Shown here piece by piece: positions 8,391-17,146 of a DNA stretch of 64,000 bases. A program made the translations under genes and the position numbers. The notes under the pieces were generated by a model. The model did no database searches. It was not told the origin of the DNA and saw only the letters and a program-made list of their open reading frames with translations. Where the stretch lies: NCBI RefSeq assembly GCF_900115135.1, contig NZ_FOVK01000003.1, positions 159,930 through 223,929 of the forward strand, read 5' to 3'. This DNA comes from Proteiniclasticum ruminis. GTDB lineage: Bacteria > Bacillota > Clostridia > Clostridiales > Clostridiaceae. Within the stretch, counting starts at the first letter, position 1. Each line of letters begins with the position of its first letter.

Positions 8391-9266
8391 TTGAGTACTT
8401 TCATACAAATTATTCTTAGAAGTTTGGAAACAGGAAGCATCTATGCACTTGCTGCGTTAGGTATCATCATCATCTACAGAACCTCCTATACCACGAACTT
8501 TGCACAGGGAGCTGTGGCCATGTTCAATACCTTTGTGGTGACCTTCCTTTTCAATAAGTTCGGACTGCCGTTATGGCTGGCGGTCATCGGTGGAATCTTA
8601 AGTGCTATTCTCATGGGATTCCTCATCGATGTGCTGATTTTAAGACATACGAAAAATGTGTCTCCGGTGGCAAAGCAGATTATAACGTTAGGCCTCATCA
8701 TGATTGTCCTTGGACTTGCACCCATCTTCTTTGGGGTGGATCCGCTAAGACTGCCAAGACTCATTGAATCAGGAGATCTATCCTTCCTTGGAGCATCCAT
8801 CTCCTATAACGGATTGTTCAACATTGCCTTAGGCCTGGCCATCATGCTTCTGATGTTTTATATCCTGCAGAAGACAAAATGGGGACTTGCCATCAGAACC
8901 ACAGCTTCCAATGAATATGTGGCAAGGCTCATGGGGGTTCCTACAAAGAACGTTACCATGGCTGCCTGGGGAGTTGCGGGAGTTCTGGGTGTCATAGCTG
9001 GTGTCATGACCGCGCCGATGACCTCAGTTACACTGAATCTCATGGATGAAGTGCAGATCACAGCCCTAGTTGCCTGTGTTCTTGGCGGATTCCAGACTTT
9101 CCACGGACCTGTTATAGGTGCGTATATCATGGGTATCGTAAGAAACCTCTTGCTGTTTTATGTGTCCTCTGTTTGGGGCGGACAGATTCTCTATATTCTG
9201 ATCCTGGTGTTCATTGTCTTCAGACCATATGGACTCATCGGGAAGAAGATTGTGAAGAAGGTGTAG
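8391..9266 (+). CDS. livH: Liv-type ABC importer, inner membrane permease LivH
   Basis: A 291-residue integral membrane permease of the branched-chain amino acid (HAAT) family. N-terminal 'LRSLETGSIYALAALGIIIIYRTSYTTNFAQGA' is the typical LivH opening; 'GVAGVLGVIAGVMTAP' and 'ALVACVLGGFQTFHGPVIGAYIMG' form the cytoplasmic loop that contacts the ATPases. About eight membrane helices. The start is a TTG directly abutting the preceding stop codon, so translation is probably coupled. With LivM, LivG, LivF and the lipoprotein it forms a full importer. HAAT systems also carry aromatic and other carboxylates, which suits this acyl-CoA locus. Confidence 0.92.
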   Translation: MSTFIQIILRSLETGSIYALAALGIIIIYRTSYTTNFAQGAVAMFNTFVVTFLFNKFGLPLWLAVIGGILSAILMGFLIDVLILRHTKNVSPVAKQIITLGLIMIVLGLAPIFFGVDPLRLPRLIESGDLSFLGASISYNGLFNIALGLAIMLLMFYILQKTKWGLAIRTTASNEYVARLMGVPTKNVTMAAWGVAGVLGVIAGVMTAPMTSVTLNLMDEVQITALVACVLGGFQTFHGPVIGAYIMGIVRNLLLFYVSSVWGGQILYILILVFIVFRPYGLIGKKIVKKV

Positions 9267-9267
9267 G

Positions 9268-10302
9268 ATGAAGAGTATGACGAAAGAGAAAAACATTTTA
9301 AAGAAATATCCGATTCTAGGCCTGATTCTATTTGGTGCTGTCCTGGCCCTGGTTCCACCTCTGGCGGAAGCAGGAGTCCTGAAGAATGGATACATCACCA
9401 CCATCGGTGGGACACTCATTTATGCCATTGCAGCTCTTGGGCTCAATATCCTTCTGGGATGGTCCGGACTGATCTCTCTAGGTACTGCTGGATTTATGGG
9501 ACTGGCTTCCTATATCTCTGCTTACCTGACCATAGATCTGGAACTCCCTTTTGAAGCGGCGTTTATCCTGGCGGTGCTGATTCCTACACTTCTCGGAATA
9601 CTGGTAGGACTGGTATCTCTGAAGATTGAAGGACTGTACTTAGCCATCGCAACCCTGGCTGTTTCAGAGGTTCTCAGAAAGACCTTTGAAGAGCTGGTGC
9701 CATTCACTGGCGGATTCAGTGGTAAGTCAGCAAATTACCCAACTCTCTTAGGATTCATACCTGGATTTGATGGATTTGAGTTGGATCGAACTACGACGTA
9801 TTACTTCATTGTTATAGTCCTGGTTATCGTGATGATCCTTACTTATAACATGATGAACGGAAAGCTTGGACGTGCTTTGAATGCCATGAGAGGTTCTGAA
9901 GCAGCAGCTCAGGCCATGGGTGTGAATCTTCTTACCCACAGACTCATCGCATTCGCACTGGCTACTGTATTTGCGAGTATTGCAGGAGTGCTCTATGTGC
10001 ACTTCATCAAATTCTCCTATCCAAGCACCTGGATTTTGAAGCTTTCCTTGGACTTCCTGGCCATCATTATCATAGGCGGTTTAAGGTCTATCTACGGAAC
10101 AGTACTTGGCGCATTCATCGTCTTTGCTGTACCAGACCTCTTCCTGAAGCAGATTCCTTATTTTGAGAATCTGTCCTACGTACTGAATGGCCTTCTGATC
10201 ATCGTGGTCATCATCTTCTATCCGAACGGACTGGTAGGGATTGGTTATGACATCAAGAAGCTCTTCGGAAAACTGAAAAAAGGAGGAAAGAAAGATGAGT
10301 AA
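9268..10302 (+). CDS. livM: Liv-type ABC importer, permease LivM
   Basis: A 344-residue second permease, with a basic cytosolic N-terminus, eight to nine membrane helices, and the LivM hallmarks 'ALGLNILLGWSGLISLGTAGFMGL', 'GLVSLKIEGLYLAIATLAVSEVLR' and 'LNAMRGSEAAAQAMGVN' (ATPase contact loop), ending 'IIFYPNGLVG'. It starts one base after the livH stop and its 3' end overlaps livG by 8 nt, so the three genes are translationally coupled. Acts in the cytoplasmic membrane as partner of LivH. Confidence 0.93.
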   Translation: MKSMTKEKNILKKYPILGLILFGAVLALVPPLAEAGVLKNGYITTIGGTLIYAIAALGLNILLGWSGLISLGTAGFMGLASYISAYLTIDLELPFEAAFILAVLIPTLLGILVGLVSLKIEGLYLAIATLAVSEVLRKTFEELVPFTGGFSGKSANYPTLLGFIPGFDGFELDRTTTYYFIVIVLVIVMILTYNMMNGKLGRALNAMRGSEAAAQAMGVNLLTHRLIAFALATVFASIAGVLYVHFIKFSYPSTWILKLSLDFLAIIIIGGLRSIYGTVLGAFIVFAVPDLFLKQIPYFENLSYVLNGLLIIVVIIFYPNGLVGIGYDIKKLFGKLKKGGKKDE

Positions 10303-11086
10303 AATGGAGAACCGTGTACTGAATGTCGAGGGACTTTCCATTGCCTTTGGCGGACTGAAAGCTGTTGACAATCTTTCTTTCGATATCAAAGAAAAAGAAA
10401 TCTTTGGGCTGATTGGACCTAATGGAGCAGGAAAGACCACAGTGTTCAACTGCATCACACAGTTCTATAAGCCGAATACAGGAGAAATCCTGTTTAAAGG
10501 GCACGGCGATCAGGTCACAGAACTGACGACAAAGCCTGTACATGAAATCATTAAGCTGGGACTGGTCAGAACCTTCCAGAATGTAGAGCTCATCAGAGAG
10601 CTCAGCATCATCGACAATGTGCTCATCGGAGGTCATATCGACTTCAAGGCGAATACATTCTCCCAGGCGCTGAGACTGCCAAAGGCGAGAAAAGAAGAGA
10701 AGCAGTACAGGGAAGAGGCTGAAAAAATCCTTGAGAACTTAGGTATTCTCGACAGAAAGGACATGCTCGTCGGAGGTCAGCCATACGGAATCCTGAAGAA
10801 GGTCGAGATGGCGAGAACTCTTATGGCAAGGCCTAAACTCATCATTCTCGATGAACCTGCTGCAGGACTTAATGACAGCGAAACCCTGGAACTTGCTAAA
10901 CTGATCAAGAAGATCAGAGATGAATTCAACTGTGCCATCCTTCTGGTGGAACATGATATGAGACTTGTGATGGATATCTGTGACCGCATTTGCGCCATCA
11001 ACTTCGGAAAACTCCTGACCATTGGCACCCCTAAGGAGATACAGCAAAATCCTGCTGTCCAGTCAGCATATTTAGGAGTGGAGTAG
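10295..11086 (+). CDS. livG: Liv-type ABC importer, ATPase LivG
   Basis: A 263-residue ABC ATPase. Walker A 'GPNGAGKTT' (about residues 43-51), Q-loop 'VRTFQNVELI', Walker B 'LIILDEPAAGLN', and the switch His in 'LLVEHDMRLVMDICDRI'. In LivG proteins the signature is usually LSYGQQR. Here the equivalent stretch is 'LVGGQPYGILKKVEMARTL', a degenerate signature, so one of the two ATP sites of the LivG/LivF pair may be catalytically weak. C-terminal 'IQQNPAVQSAYLGVE' is the normal LivG end. Confidence 0.92.
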   Translation: MSKMENRVLNVEGLSIAFGGLKAVDNLSFDIKEKEIFGLIGPNGAGKTTVFNCITQFYKPNTGEILFKGHGDQVTELTTKPVHEIIKLGLVRTFQNVELIRELSIIDNVLIGGHIDFKANTFSQALRLPKARKEEKQYREEAEKILENLGILDRKDMLVGGQPYGILKKVEMARTLMARPKLIILDEPAAGLNDSETLELAKLIKKIRDEFNCAILLVEHDMRLVMDICDRICAINFGKLLTIGTPKEIQQNPAVQSAYLGVE

Positions 11087-11087
11087 T

Positions 11088-11813
11088 ATGAGTGATAAGA
11101 AAATAGCATTACAGATCAAAAATCTCAAAGTGAGCTATGGTGCCATTCAAGCACTGAAAGGCATTGACCTTACGGTATATGAGGGAGATGTAGTGGCGAT
11201 TCTCGGAGCCAATGGAGCAGGGAAGACCACGACTCTCAAGAAAATATCCGGAATCATCGAAAGTGAAGGTGGATCCATAGAGCTCTATGGGCAGGACATC
11301 ACGAAGATGGAGCCTGAAAAGATCGCAAGACTTGGTATTTCCATGTCGCCTGAGGGAAGAGCGGTATTTAGAGATCTTACTGTTGAAGAAAACCTGAAAG
11401 CTGGTGCTTTTACTGTAAAGGACAAAGCAACCATCCAGAGGAATTTTGACAGAGTATACAGATACTTCCCAGTGCTGAAGGAAAGAAAGAGCCAAGTATC
11501 CTCCACTTTATCCGGAGGAGAACAGCAGATGCTGGCCATCGGCAGAGCTCTTATGAGCAGTCCGAAAGTGCTTCTTCTGGATGAACCTTCCCTAGGTCTT
11601 GCACCCCTTATTGTGCAGGACATCATGAAAATCGTGAAGGAGATCAAAGAAGAGGGAACCACTGTCATCATCGTGGAGCAGAATGCTGCACAGACACTGA
11701 AAATTGCAGATTACGGGTATGTCATTGAGCTGGGCCTTGTGAACACTCATGGGAAAGCCAGCGATCTTGCCAATGATCCTAAACTTGTGGAAGCCTATCT
11801 GGGCAAACACTAA
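11088..11813 (+). CDS. livF: Liv-type ABC importer, ATPase LivF
   Basis: A 241-residue ABC ATPase with Walker A 'GANGAGKTTTLK', intact signature 'STLSGGEQQMLAIGRALM', Walker B 'VLLLDEPSLGLAP', and 'IIVEQNAAQTLKIADYGYVIELG', all typical of LivF. It starts one base after livG. Its normal signature contrasts with the degenerate one in the LivG partner. The gene is followed by a hairpin and a 140-nt gap before the binding protein. Confidence 0.94.
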   Translation: MSDKKIALQIKNLKVSYGAIQALKGIDLTVYEGDVVAILGANGAGKTTTLKKISGIIESEGGSIELYGQDITKMEPEKIARLGISMSPEGRAVFRDLTVEENLKAGAFTVKDKATIQRNFDRVYRYFPVLKERKSQVSSTLSGGEQQMLAIGRALMSSPKVLLLDEPSLGLAPLIVQDIMKIVKEIKEEGTTVIIVEQNAAQTLKIADYGYVIELGLVNTHGKASDLANDPKLVEAYLGKH

Positions 11814-11822
11814 TCTTTATAT

Positions 11823-11955
11823 TTAAGGTACTTCTGTACTTAAATAAAACAACATACAACATACCAGACCCTAAACAACACAACATACCAACCTAAGTTA
11901 CCATTATTAAGTTTAAAACAATGAATCATCATTGTAATTTAAGGAGGAACACTAC
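11823..11955 (+). promoter_or_regulatory. Leader between livF and the substrate-binding protein
   Basis: Holds a hairpin TATTTAAG-GTAC-ttct-GTAC-TTAAATA (about 11819-11846), then a CA-rich unstructured stretch with several copies of 'acaacatac', a small dyad CAATGA-atca-TCATTG (about 11920-11935) and a strong AAGGAGG site. No clear -35/-10 pair. The hairpin could protect the binding-protein mRNA, a common way to raise its level over the membrane parts. Confidence 0.45.
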
Positions 11956-13227
11956 ATGAAAAAAATCGTTGCTATGCTGGCATCCCTAGCAATAGTTGCA
12001 TCTTTTGCAGCTTGTGGCGCAAAGGAAGAGACCCCAGAAACCCCAGGAACTGAGACTCCAGGAACTGAGACTCCAGGAACTGAGACTCCAGAAGAGGAAG
12101 AAGCCGCACAGGGTGTATTCGATGATAGAATCATCGTTGGTAACTCTGCTGCCACATCCGGTAACTATGCTCCTGTTGGTGTACCATTCAACGCAGGTAT
12201 CGAAGCTTACTTCAAGATGATCAATGAAGAAGGCGGAGTAGATGGAAGAAAGATCGAGTTCAAGCACATCGACGATGAATTTGATCCAGTGAAGGGTAAG
12301 GCTGCTCTTTCCACACTGGTAGAAGATGATAAGATCTTTGCTCTTGTTGGACACTTCGGAACACCAGTAGTTGGTGCTACCATCGAAGACGTAAAGGAAT
12401 ACGGAATTCCTGCAGTTTATTTTGCAACAGGTATCGGTCAGCTTTACAATGACAAGGCTGAAGGCAAAGACAGAGGTATTTTCCCAGTACAGCCAATCTA
12501 CCAGACTGAAGGTCAGATCATGGTAGCTAGAGCAGTAGGTGACTTCGAAGCGAAGAAGATTGGTGTGATCTACACCAACGACGACGCTGGTAAGGATCTA
12601 TTTGCTGGTGTTGAAGCAAAGGCTAAGGAACTGAACATTGAAGTTGTTGCTGAGCAGGTAGCTGCGGGTGCAACAGACGTTTCCTCCGCAGTGACTTCCA
12701 TCAAGAACGCTAATGTGGACTTCGTCATCGGTGCTGCTATTCAGGCAACCATTCCTACCATTGTAAAGGAACTGGCTGCTCAGAACGTAAACAAAGACGT
12801 TATCACAACCTACGTGAATGTATCCCCAGTCATCTCTGAAGCTGTCATCAACGAAATCAACGGCAAGTTTGATGTATACGGACTTGGTTGGGTTGACCTG
12901 GTTGAAAATGCAGACAGCCTGGCAGCATTTGCTGAATGGGCTCCAGACTACGCCACAAACGTATATGCCATGACTGGATGGATCGCTGGACACTTCTTCG
13001 TCGAAGGTCTCAAGAGAGTAGAAGGAACTGTTACATGGGACAAGTATATGGATGCACTGGAAAGCGCTCCAATCAAGAACCCATTTGGTGGAGAAATCAA
13101 CTATGCAGACGGTCTGAGAGCAGGTACACAGGAAATGAACTTGTCCAAGGTTGGTCTGGTAGAAAATGCACCAGGCTGGGTACCAGTAGACGGACTTCAG
13201 TCCATGGATTCCCTTCTAGGAAAATAG
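11956..13227 (+). CDS. Liv-type substrate-binding lipoprotein
   Basis: A 423-residue periplasmic-binding-fold protein tethered as a lipoprotein: signal 'MKKIVAMLASLAIVASFAAC' with Cys20 in the lipobox, then an acidic Thr-Pro linker with three repeats of 'GTETP', then the type I binding domain from about residue 55 ('FDDRIIVGNSAATSGNYAPVG', 'HIDDEFDPVKGKAALSTLVEDDKIFALVGHFGTPV'). It delivers ligand to LivHMGF. The ligand is unknown; the surrounding enzymes suggest a carboxylic acid that is then bound to CoA. A strong terminator lies downstream. Confidence 0.93.
   Translation: MKKIVAMLASLAIVASFAACGAKEETPETPGTETPGTETPGTETPEEEEAAQGVFDDRIIVGNSAATSGNYAPVGVPFNAGIEAYFKMINEEGGVDGRKIEFKHIDDEFDPVKGKAALSTLVEDDKIFALVGHFGTPVVGATIEDVKEYGIPAVYFATGIGQLYNDKAEGKDRGIFPVQPIYQTEGQIMVARAVGDFEAKKIGVIYTNDDAGKDLFAGVEAKAKELNIEVVAEQVAAGATDVSSAVTSIKNANVDFVIGAAIQATIPTIVKELAAQNVNKDVITTYVNVSPVISEAVINEINGKFDVYGLGWVDLVENADSLAAFAEWAPDYATNVYAMTGWIAGHFFVEGLKRVEGTVTWDKYMDALESAPIKNPFGGEINYADGLRAGTQEMNLSKVGLVENAPGWVPVDGLQSMDSLLGK
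12043..12087 (+). repeat. Three tandem 15-bp units in the lipoprotein linker
   Basis: Three exact copies of CCAGGAACTGAGACT encode the GTETP repeat of the linker. Exact repeats like this can change copy number by slippage without breaking the frame. Confidence 0.9.
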
Positions 13228-13354
13228 AGTAAAGTCACACAGACGATATGATTTCCTATACGATGCAAACATTTTAAAATCCCCTATCATCAAAGTTAAA
13301 AATATCCTATTCTAGTAATAGGAAACCTGTATCAAAGGGAATACATAGTGGTCT

Positions 13355-13390
13355 TAAAGGGCAGGTGAAGACCTGCCCTTTTTTAAAAAA
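13355..13390 (+). terminator. Rho-independent terminator after the binding-protein gene
   Basis: GGGCAGGT-gaag-ACCTGCCC followed by a run of six T. A strong hairpin inside the cluster, so the CoA-transferase and hydrolase downstream are read only by read-through or from their own promoter. Confidence 0.9.
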
Positions 13391-13411
13391 TAAATCAGGA
13401 GGCGCCTAATT

Positions 13412-14725
13412 ATGTCCTATAAAGAAAAAGTCATCAGCCTGGAACAGGCACTTGCTATGATCCAATCTGATATGAATGTAGTCACCGGTCTTGGTGCGGG
13501 AGAAGCGCAGCTTATTATGAACAGCATCCACACCATCGCAGACAGAGTGAAGAATGTCACCATCACCAACTGTCTTTCCATGGCCAGTGGGGAATTTCTG
13601 AAAGAAGAATATGTGGATGCATTCAACATCGACGGATGGTTCTTCTCTCCACCTCTACGTAGAGCATTCAAAAATGGAAATGTATCTTTTATTCCAAATC
13701 ATCTTCATCTGGCGGGATGGAAGAGACTGGACCATGTGAAGCCTGATATTTTTGTCGGTACCGCTTCCATGCCCGATGAGCATGGATTCATCTCTCTATC
13801 CACTTCCAACACCTATGAGTCCCAGATGATTGAGAATGCAGGCATTGTGATTCTGGAGATCAACCCCAATTATCCAAGAACCTTTGGAGATGTGGAGATT
13901 CATTATACAGATATCGATTATTTCATTGAAGCGGATTATAAAGTGCCTTCACTGCCAGATACAATACCCAATGAGAAAGATCTGAAAATCGGTGCTTATA
14001 TTGCAGATCTCATCCACGATGGTGATACGCTGCAGCTGGGCATCGGCGGTATCCCCAACGCTGTGGCATCTGCCCTGAAGGGAAAGAAAGATCTTGGAAT
14101 CCATACGGAGATGATGACTTCTGGGATGGTGGATCTTATTGAATGTGGTGCGGTGACAGGGAAGAAGAAGACCCTTCATAAAGGCAAGCATGTGGCAACC
14201 TTTGCCCTGGGCAATCAGAAGCTGTACGACTTCATCAACAACAATCCTTCTGTCATGATCCTCAACGGAAAGTATGTCAATGATCCTGCCGTCATTGGAC
14301 TCAATGACAACATGGTTTCCATCAACACCGCCTTGGAAGTGGATCTCACCGGCCAAGTGTGCTCGGAGTCCATTGGACATATCCAGTTTTCTGGTACAGG
14401 TGGACAGTCGGACACTGCCGTAGGGGCTCAGAATGCCAAGAATGGCCGAAGCTTCATTGCCCTTTATTCCACAGCCATGGTGAAAAATCCAGTAACTGGT
14501 GAAAGAGAAGAGAAGTCCAAGATCGTGCCATTCCTGAAGCCAGGAGCCATTGTGACCCTTTCCAGAAACGATGTGGATATGGTCGTCACAGAATATGGCA
14601 TCGCTCATCTGCGTGGTACCAATGTCCGCGAAAGAATCGAAAGACTCATTGCCATTGCACACCCTGATTTCAGAGACGAAATCCTCAAGGAAGCACATGA
14701 GCTGGGCCTGATTTTTGATAAGTAG
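13412..14725 (+). CDS. Acetyl-CoA hydrolase/transferase-family CoA-transferase
   Basis: A 437-residue family I CoA-transferase of the Cat1/4-hydroxybutyrate CoA-transferase group. Motifs: 'GTASMPDEHGFISLSTSNTYE', 'IPNEKDLKIGAYIADLIHDGDTLQLGIGGIPNAV', and 'GIHTEMMTSG', whose Glu is at the position that forms the glutamyl-CoA intermediate; also 'SIGHIQFSGTGGQSD' and 'TEYGIAHLRG'. It would activate an imported carboxylic acid with CoA from acetyl-CoA or butyryl-CoA, feeding the acyl-CoA dehydrogenase of the locus. It replaces an ATP-dependent acyl-CoA synthetase, which is absent here. Confidence 0.9.
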   Translation: MSYKEKVISLEQALAMIQSDMNVVTGLGAGEAQLIMNSIHTIADRVKNVTITNCLSMASGEFLKEEYVDAFNIDGWFFSPPLRRAFKNGNVSFIPNHLHLAGWKRLDHVKPDIFVGTASMPDEHGFISLSTSNTYESQMIENAGIVILEINPNYPRTFGDVEIHYTDIDYFIEADYKVPSLPDTIPNEKDLKIGAYIADLIHDGDTLQLGIGGIPNAVASALKGKKDLGIHTEMMTSGMVDLIECGAVTGKKKTLHKGKHVATFALGNQKLYDFINNNPSVMILNGKYVNDPAVIGLNDNMVSINTALEVDLTGQVCSESIGHIQFSGTGGQSDTAVGAQNAKNGRSFIALYSTAMVKNPVTGEREEKSKIVPFLKPGAIVTLSRNDVDMVVTEYGIAHLRGTNVRERIERLIAIAHPDFRDEILKEAHELGLIFDK

Positions 14726-14733
14726 GTGAAAAA

Positions 14734-15552
14734 ATGGCATATTTTGAATTTCAGGGGAAAAACGTATATTATGAAACCCATGGTGAAGGAAAACCCCTGA
14801 TTCTCCTTAATGGCATCATGATGTCCACAAAAAGCTGGGGCATCTTCAAAGAAGCCTTCAGCGCAAACAACAGATTGATCCTTTTGGATTTTCTGGATCA
14901 GGGACAGTCCGATAAAGTAGTAGAAGAGTACACCCAGGATCTTCAAGTGGAAGTGCTTCATGCACTCATAAAAGAGCTGAACTATGAAAGAGTGAACCTC
15001 TTAGGAATCTCCTATGGCGGGGAAGTTGCTTTAAGGTTCATCACAAAATATGAGTCATTGGTAGACAGACTTGTGCTGTTCAACACTTCCCACAGAACCA
15101 GCCCTTGGCTGAAGGACATCGGAGATGCGTGGAACTTAAGCAGAGACAATGCACTGGATTACTATCTCACAACCATTCCTGTCATTTATTCCCCTGAATT
15201 CTACAACCGGAACAGGGAATGGATGGAGAACCGGAAAAAGCTTCTTACGGCGACAGTCTTCAGTGACAAGAATTTCATGGACTCCATGGTGCGCCTGACA
15301 AGAAGCGCAGAGACCCACGATGTGACGGAAGATCTGAAAGATGTCAGAACCAGAACACTCATTGTGAGCAGCGAGAATGACTTCATCACACCGAAAGAGG
15401 AACAGGAAGCCCTTCACAAGCTTCTTGTGAACTCTGATTATGTGATGCTGCCAAAGACAGGGCACGGATCCATGTATGAAAGACCAGCACTTTTTACCGC
15501 ACTGACTCTAGGTTATATCAATGCTTCCGATTTAGAAATGACAGTACTATAA
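14734..15552 (+). CDS. Alpha/beta-hydrolase fold protein of the acyl-CoA locus
   Basis: A 272-residue alpha/beta hydrolase with oxyanion motif 'ILLNGIMMSTKSW', nucleophile elbow 'GISYGGE' (Ser about residue 92), acidic residue in 'SENDFITP', and catalytic His in 'TGHGSMYE'. It lies 8 nt behind the CoA-transferase and is surely co-transcribed. The first oxyanion Gly-His of many family members is Leu-Asn-Gly here. Possible jobs are thioester, ester or carbon-carbon bond hydrolysis on the substrate; the sequence does not decide. Confidence 0.85.
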   Translation: MAYFEFQGKNVYYETHGEGKPLILLNGIMMSTKSWGIFKEAFSANNRLILLDFLDQGQSDKVVEEYTQDLQVEVLHALIKELNYERVNLLGISYGGEVALRFITKYESLVDRLVLFNTSHRTSPWLKDIGDAWNLSRDNALDYYLTTIPVIYSPEFYNRNREWMENRKKLLTATVFSDKNFMDSMVRLTRSAETHDVTEDLKDVRTRTLIVSSENDFITPKEEQEALHKLLVNSDYVMLPKTGHGSMYERPALFTALTLGYINASDLEMTVL

Positions 15553-15667
15553 TCTTTTGAGAATGATAGTGTTTCATAATTGTTCCTGTTGTGATAAAAT
15601 CGAAATGATATAATTTGAAGAGACCAGTCAAAGAGCCGAAGAGTAAGACTGGCAGTTAGGAGATACA

Positions 15668-16285
15668 TTGGAAGAGTTTGTAAATTTACCAAAAACCAAA
15701 AGAGGACAGAAGACTTTAGATAATATCGTCCGTGCGGCGGAGGAGCTGTTTTTTGAGAAGGGCTATCATGCAACTTCCATCATCGATATTACCAACGAAG
15801 CCAATATTGCTCTGGGCACCTTCTATATTTATTTTAAGGACAAGTACAGTCTGTATAAATTTCTGCTTTTAAGTTACAGCCATGATATCAGAAAAGCCAT
15901 TGCTTTGGATATCAAGCCAAGCCATACCAGATTCGAAGCGGAAAAAATAGGTCTGAAGGCGTTTTTGGTGTATATCAGAGACCATAAACATGTCTACAAT
16001 ATCATCTGGGAGTCACTCTATATCGATAAGACACTGTTTATTGAGTACTATGAGGACTTCGCGGGACGATATGCCACAGGTCTTGTGAAAGCCCAGGAAA
16101 AAGGAGAAGTTGTGGATGTGGACACTACAATCCTCAGCTATTTCCTCATGGGGGTTTCAAACTTCATTGGGCTGAAGTATGTCATGTTCGATGAAGACAA
16201 GGATGACAATCTGGATGAAGTAGTAGAAAAAGTCATGGATATCCTGGAAGCAGGCATGTTCCTCAATAAGAAATCCAAGAATTAG
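15668..16285 (+). CDS. TetR-family transcriptional regulator, probable regulator of the acyl-CoA locus
   Basis: A 205-residue TetR protein. The N-terminal HTH (about residues 12-58) reads 'TLDNIVRAAEELFFEKGYHATSIIDITNEANIALGTFYIYFKDKYSLY', very typical; the C-terminal ligand domain is not recognisable as to ligand. TTG start, 7 nt after AGGAGA. TetR regulators of this kind (for example FadR of Bacillus) sense acyl-CoA. As the only regulator in the locus it is the likely binder of the AACATGA-N8-TCATGTT repeats at 5922 and 6530; no copy is seen in front of its own gene. A leader hairpin CCAGTC/GACTGG lies at about 15626-15654. Confidence 0.88.
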   Translation: MEEFVNLPKTKRGQKTLDNIVRAAEELFFEKGYHATSIIDITNEANIALGTFYIYFKDKYSLYKFLLLSYSHDIRKAIALDIKPSHTRFEAEKIGLKAFLVYIRDHKHVYNIIWESLYIDKTLFIEYYEDFAGRYATGLVKAQEKGEVVDVDTTILSYFLMGVSNFIGLKYVMFDEDKDDNLDEVVEKVMDILEAGMFLNKKSKN

Positions 16286-16288
16286 AAA

Positions 16289-16334
16289 TAAGGAGAAGGA
16301 TTTATTAATAGAATGGATCCTTCTCCTTTTCTTT
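16289..16334. terminator. Terminator between TetR and TraX-like genes
   Basis: AAGGAGAAGGAT...ATCCTTCTCCTT followed by TTC TTT, able to serve the converging genes. Long, nearly perfect stem. Confidence 0.82.
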
Positions 16335-16343
16335 ATAGAGATT

Positions 16344-17018
16344 TCAGTTCATAGAAATTTGTATCAGGTAAAGAATCATAAGATGTACAGGATAAGCCGC
16401 ATAGAATCCGTATTGGACCAGTCTGCTTCTTAGGCCTGGTTTACCATTATAGAGCATGATTGGAATCACAGCGAAAATGGCGTACATCTGAATAGAACCT
16501 GAGAGGAAAGAGGTTGCAGTACCGATTGCCAGCAGTATATAGAGCTCTTTCAGACCATGAGGCATGCTCCTTGCAAAGTAGAAAATGAGAATATAGAGAA
16601 TGCCGAGAATGGTGTAGTCGGTGTTGAGAAGTGACGCCAAAGCTGCGGCCCCAACAAAGCCCGCTATAGAAACCAGAGGATTTTTATGACGGAAATTTTC
16701 TGATATCCAAATTCCCGAAAGCCCAAGAAACAGAGTAAAGAATATATTCTGATGGCTGCCATTCAGACCGCCGAAGAACGCATAATCAAAGGGGAGCTCT
16801 GAGATCAGGGCGAAAATGAAAAGCCTTGCTGCATACTTTTCTCTGCTCTTTGTGTGAAAGAAGCCCTCCACCAGAAGAAAACAGTATATGGGAAATGCAA
16901 GACGGCCGATGATCCGATAGAGGTCTTGTCCACTAAAGAATATAGCGCCTGTATGGTCAATGATCATGGTGATCAGGGCAATCAGTTTCAAATGCATGGA
17001 ATTTAGCAGTTTCATCAT
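16344..17018 (-). CDS. TraX-like polytopic membrane protein
   Basis: A 224-residue protein with about seven membrane helices and the TraX family pattern: 'LKLIALITMIIDHTGAIFF' at the N-terminus, 'RIIGRLAFPIYCFLLVEGFFHT', 'RLFIFALISELPFDYAF', 'NIFFTLFLG'. TraX was named for pilin acetylation in F plasmids, but chromosomal Firmicute copies are not tied to conjugation and nothing conjugative is near. Acyltransferase-3-like folds are a plausible relation. Function here unknown. Confidence 0.85.
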   Translation of the reverse strand: MMKLLNSMHLKLIALITMIIDHTGAIFFSGQDLYRIIGRLAFPIYCFLLVEGFFHTKSREKYAARLFIFALISELPFDYAFFGGLNGSHQNIFFTLFLGLSGIWISENFRHKNPLVSIAGFVGAAALASLLNTDYTILGILYILIFYFARSMPHGLKELYILLAIGTATSFLSGSIQMYAIFAVIPIMLYNGKPGLRSRLVQYGFYAAYPVHLMILYLIQISMN

Positions 17019-17146
17019 TCCACCTCCACTTCTTATTATAGAGGTTTCTTACGCCTACTGAAATAGAATCTTTGTGATGAATGCAATCTAACAGAAAGCA
17101 AATAATAAAACAGCCATAGGTTTCTAGCCTATGGCTGTCGTTAGCT

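Noticed and set aside
12043..12087. Tandem 15-bp repeats as a CRISPR-like or mobile array
   Set aside because: They are in frame inside a lipoprotein linker and encode GTETP repeats.
13312..13328. Hairpin CCTATT-ctagt-AATAGG upstream of the CoA-transferase as a riboswitch
   Set aside because: Too short and with no conserved motif; better seen as incidental next to the terminator.
16344..17018. TraX-like gene as a trace of a conjugative element
   Set aside because: No relaxase, type IV secretion, integrase or composition shift nearby; chromosomal TraX-like genes are common in Firmicutes.
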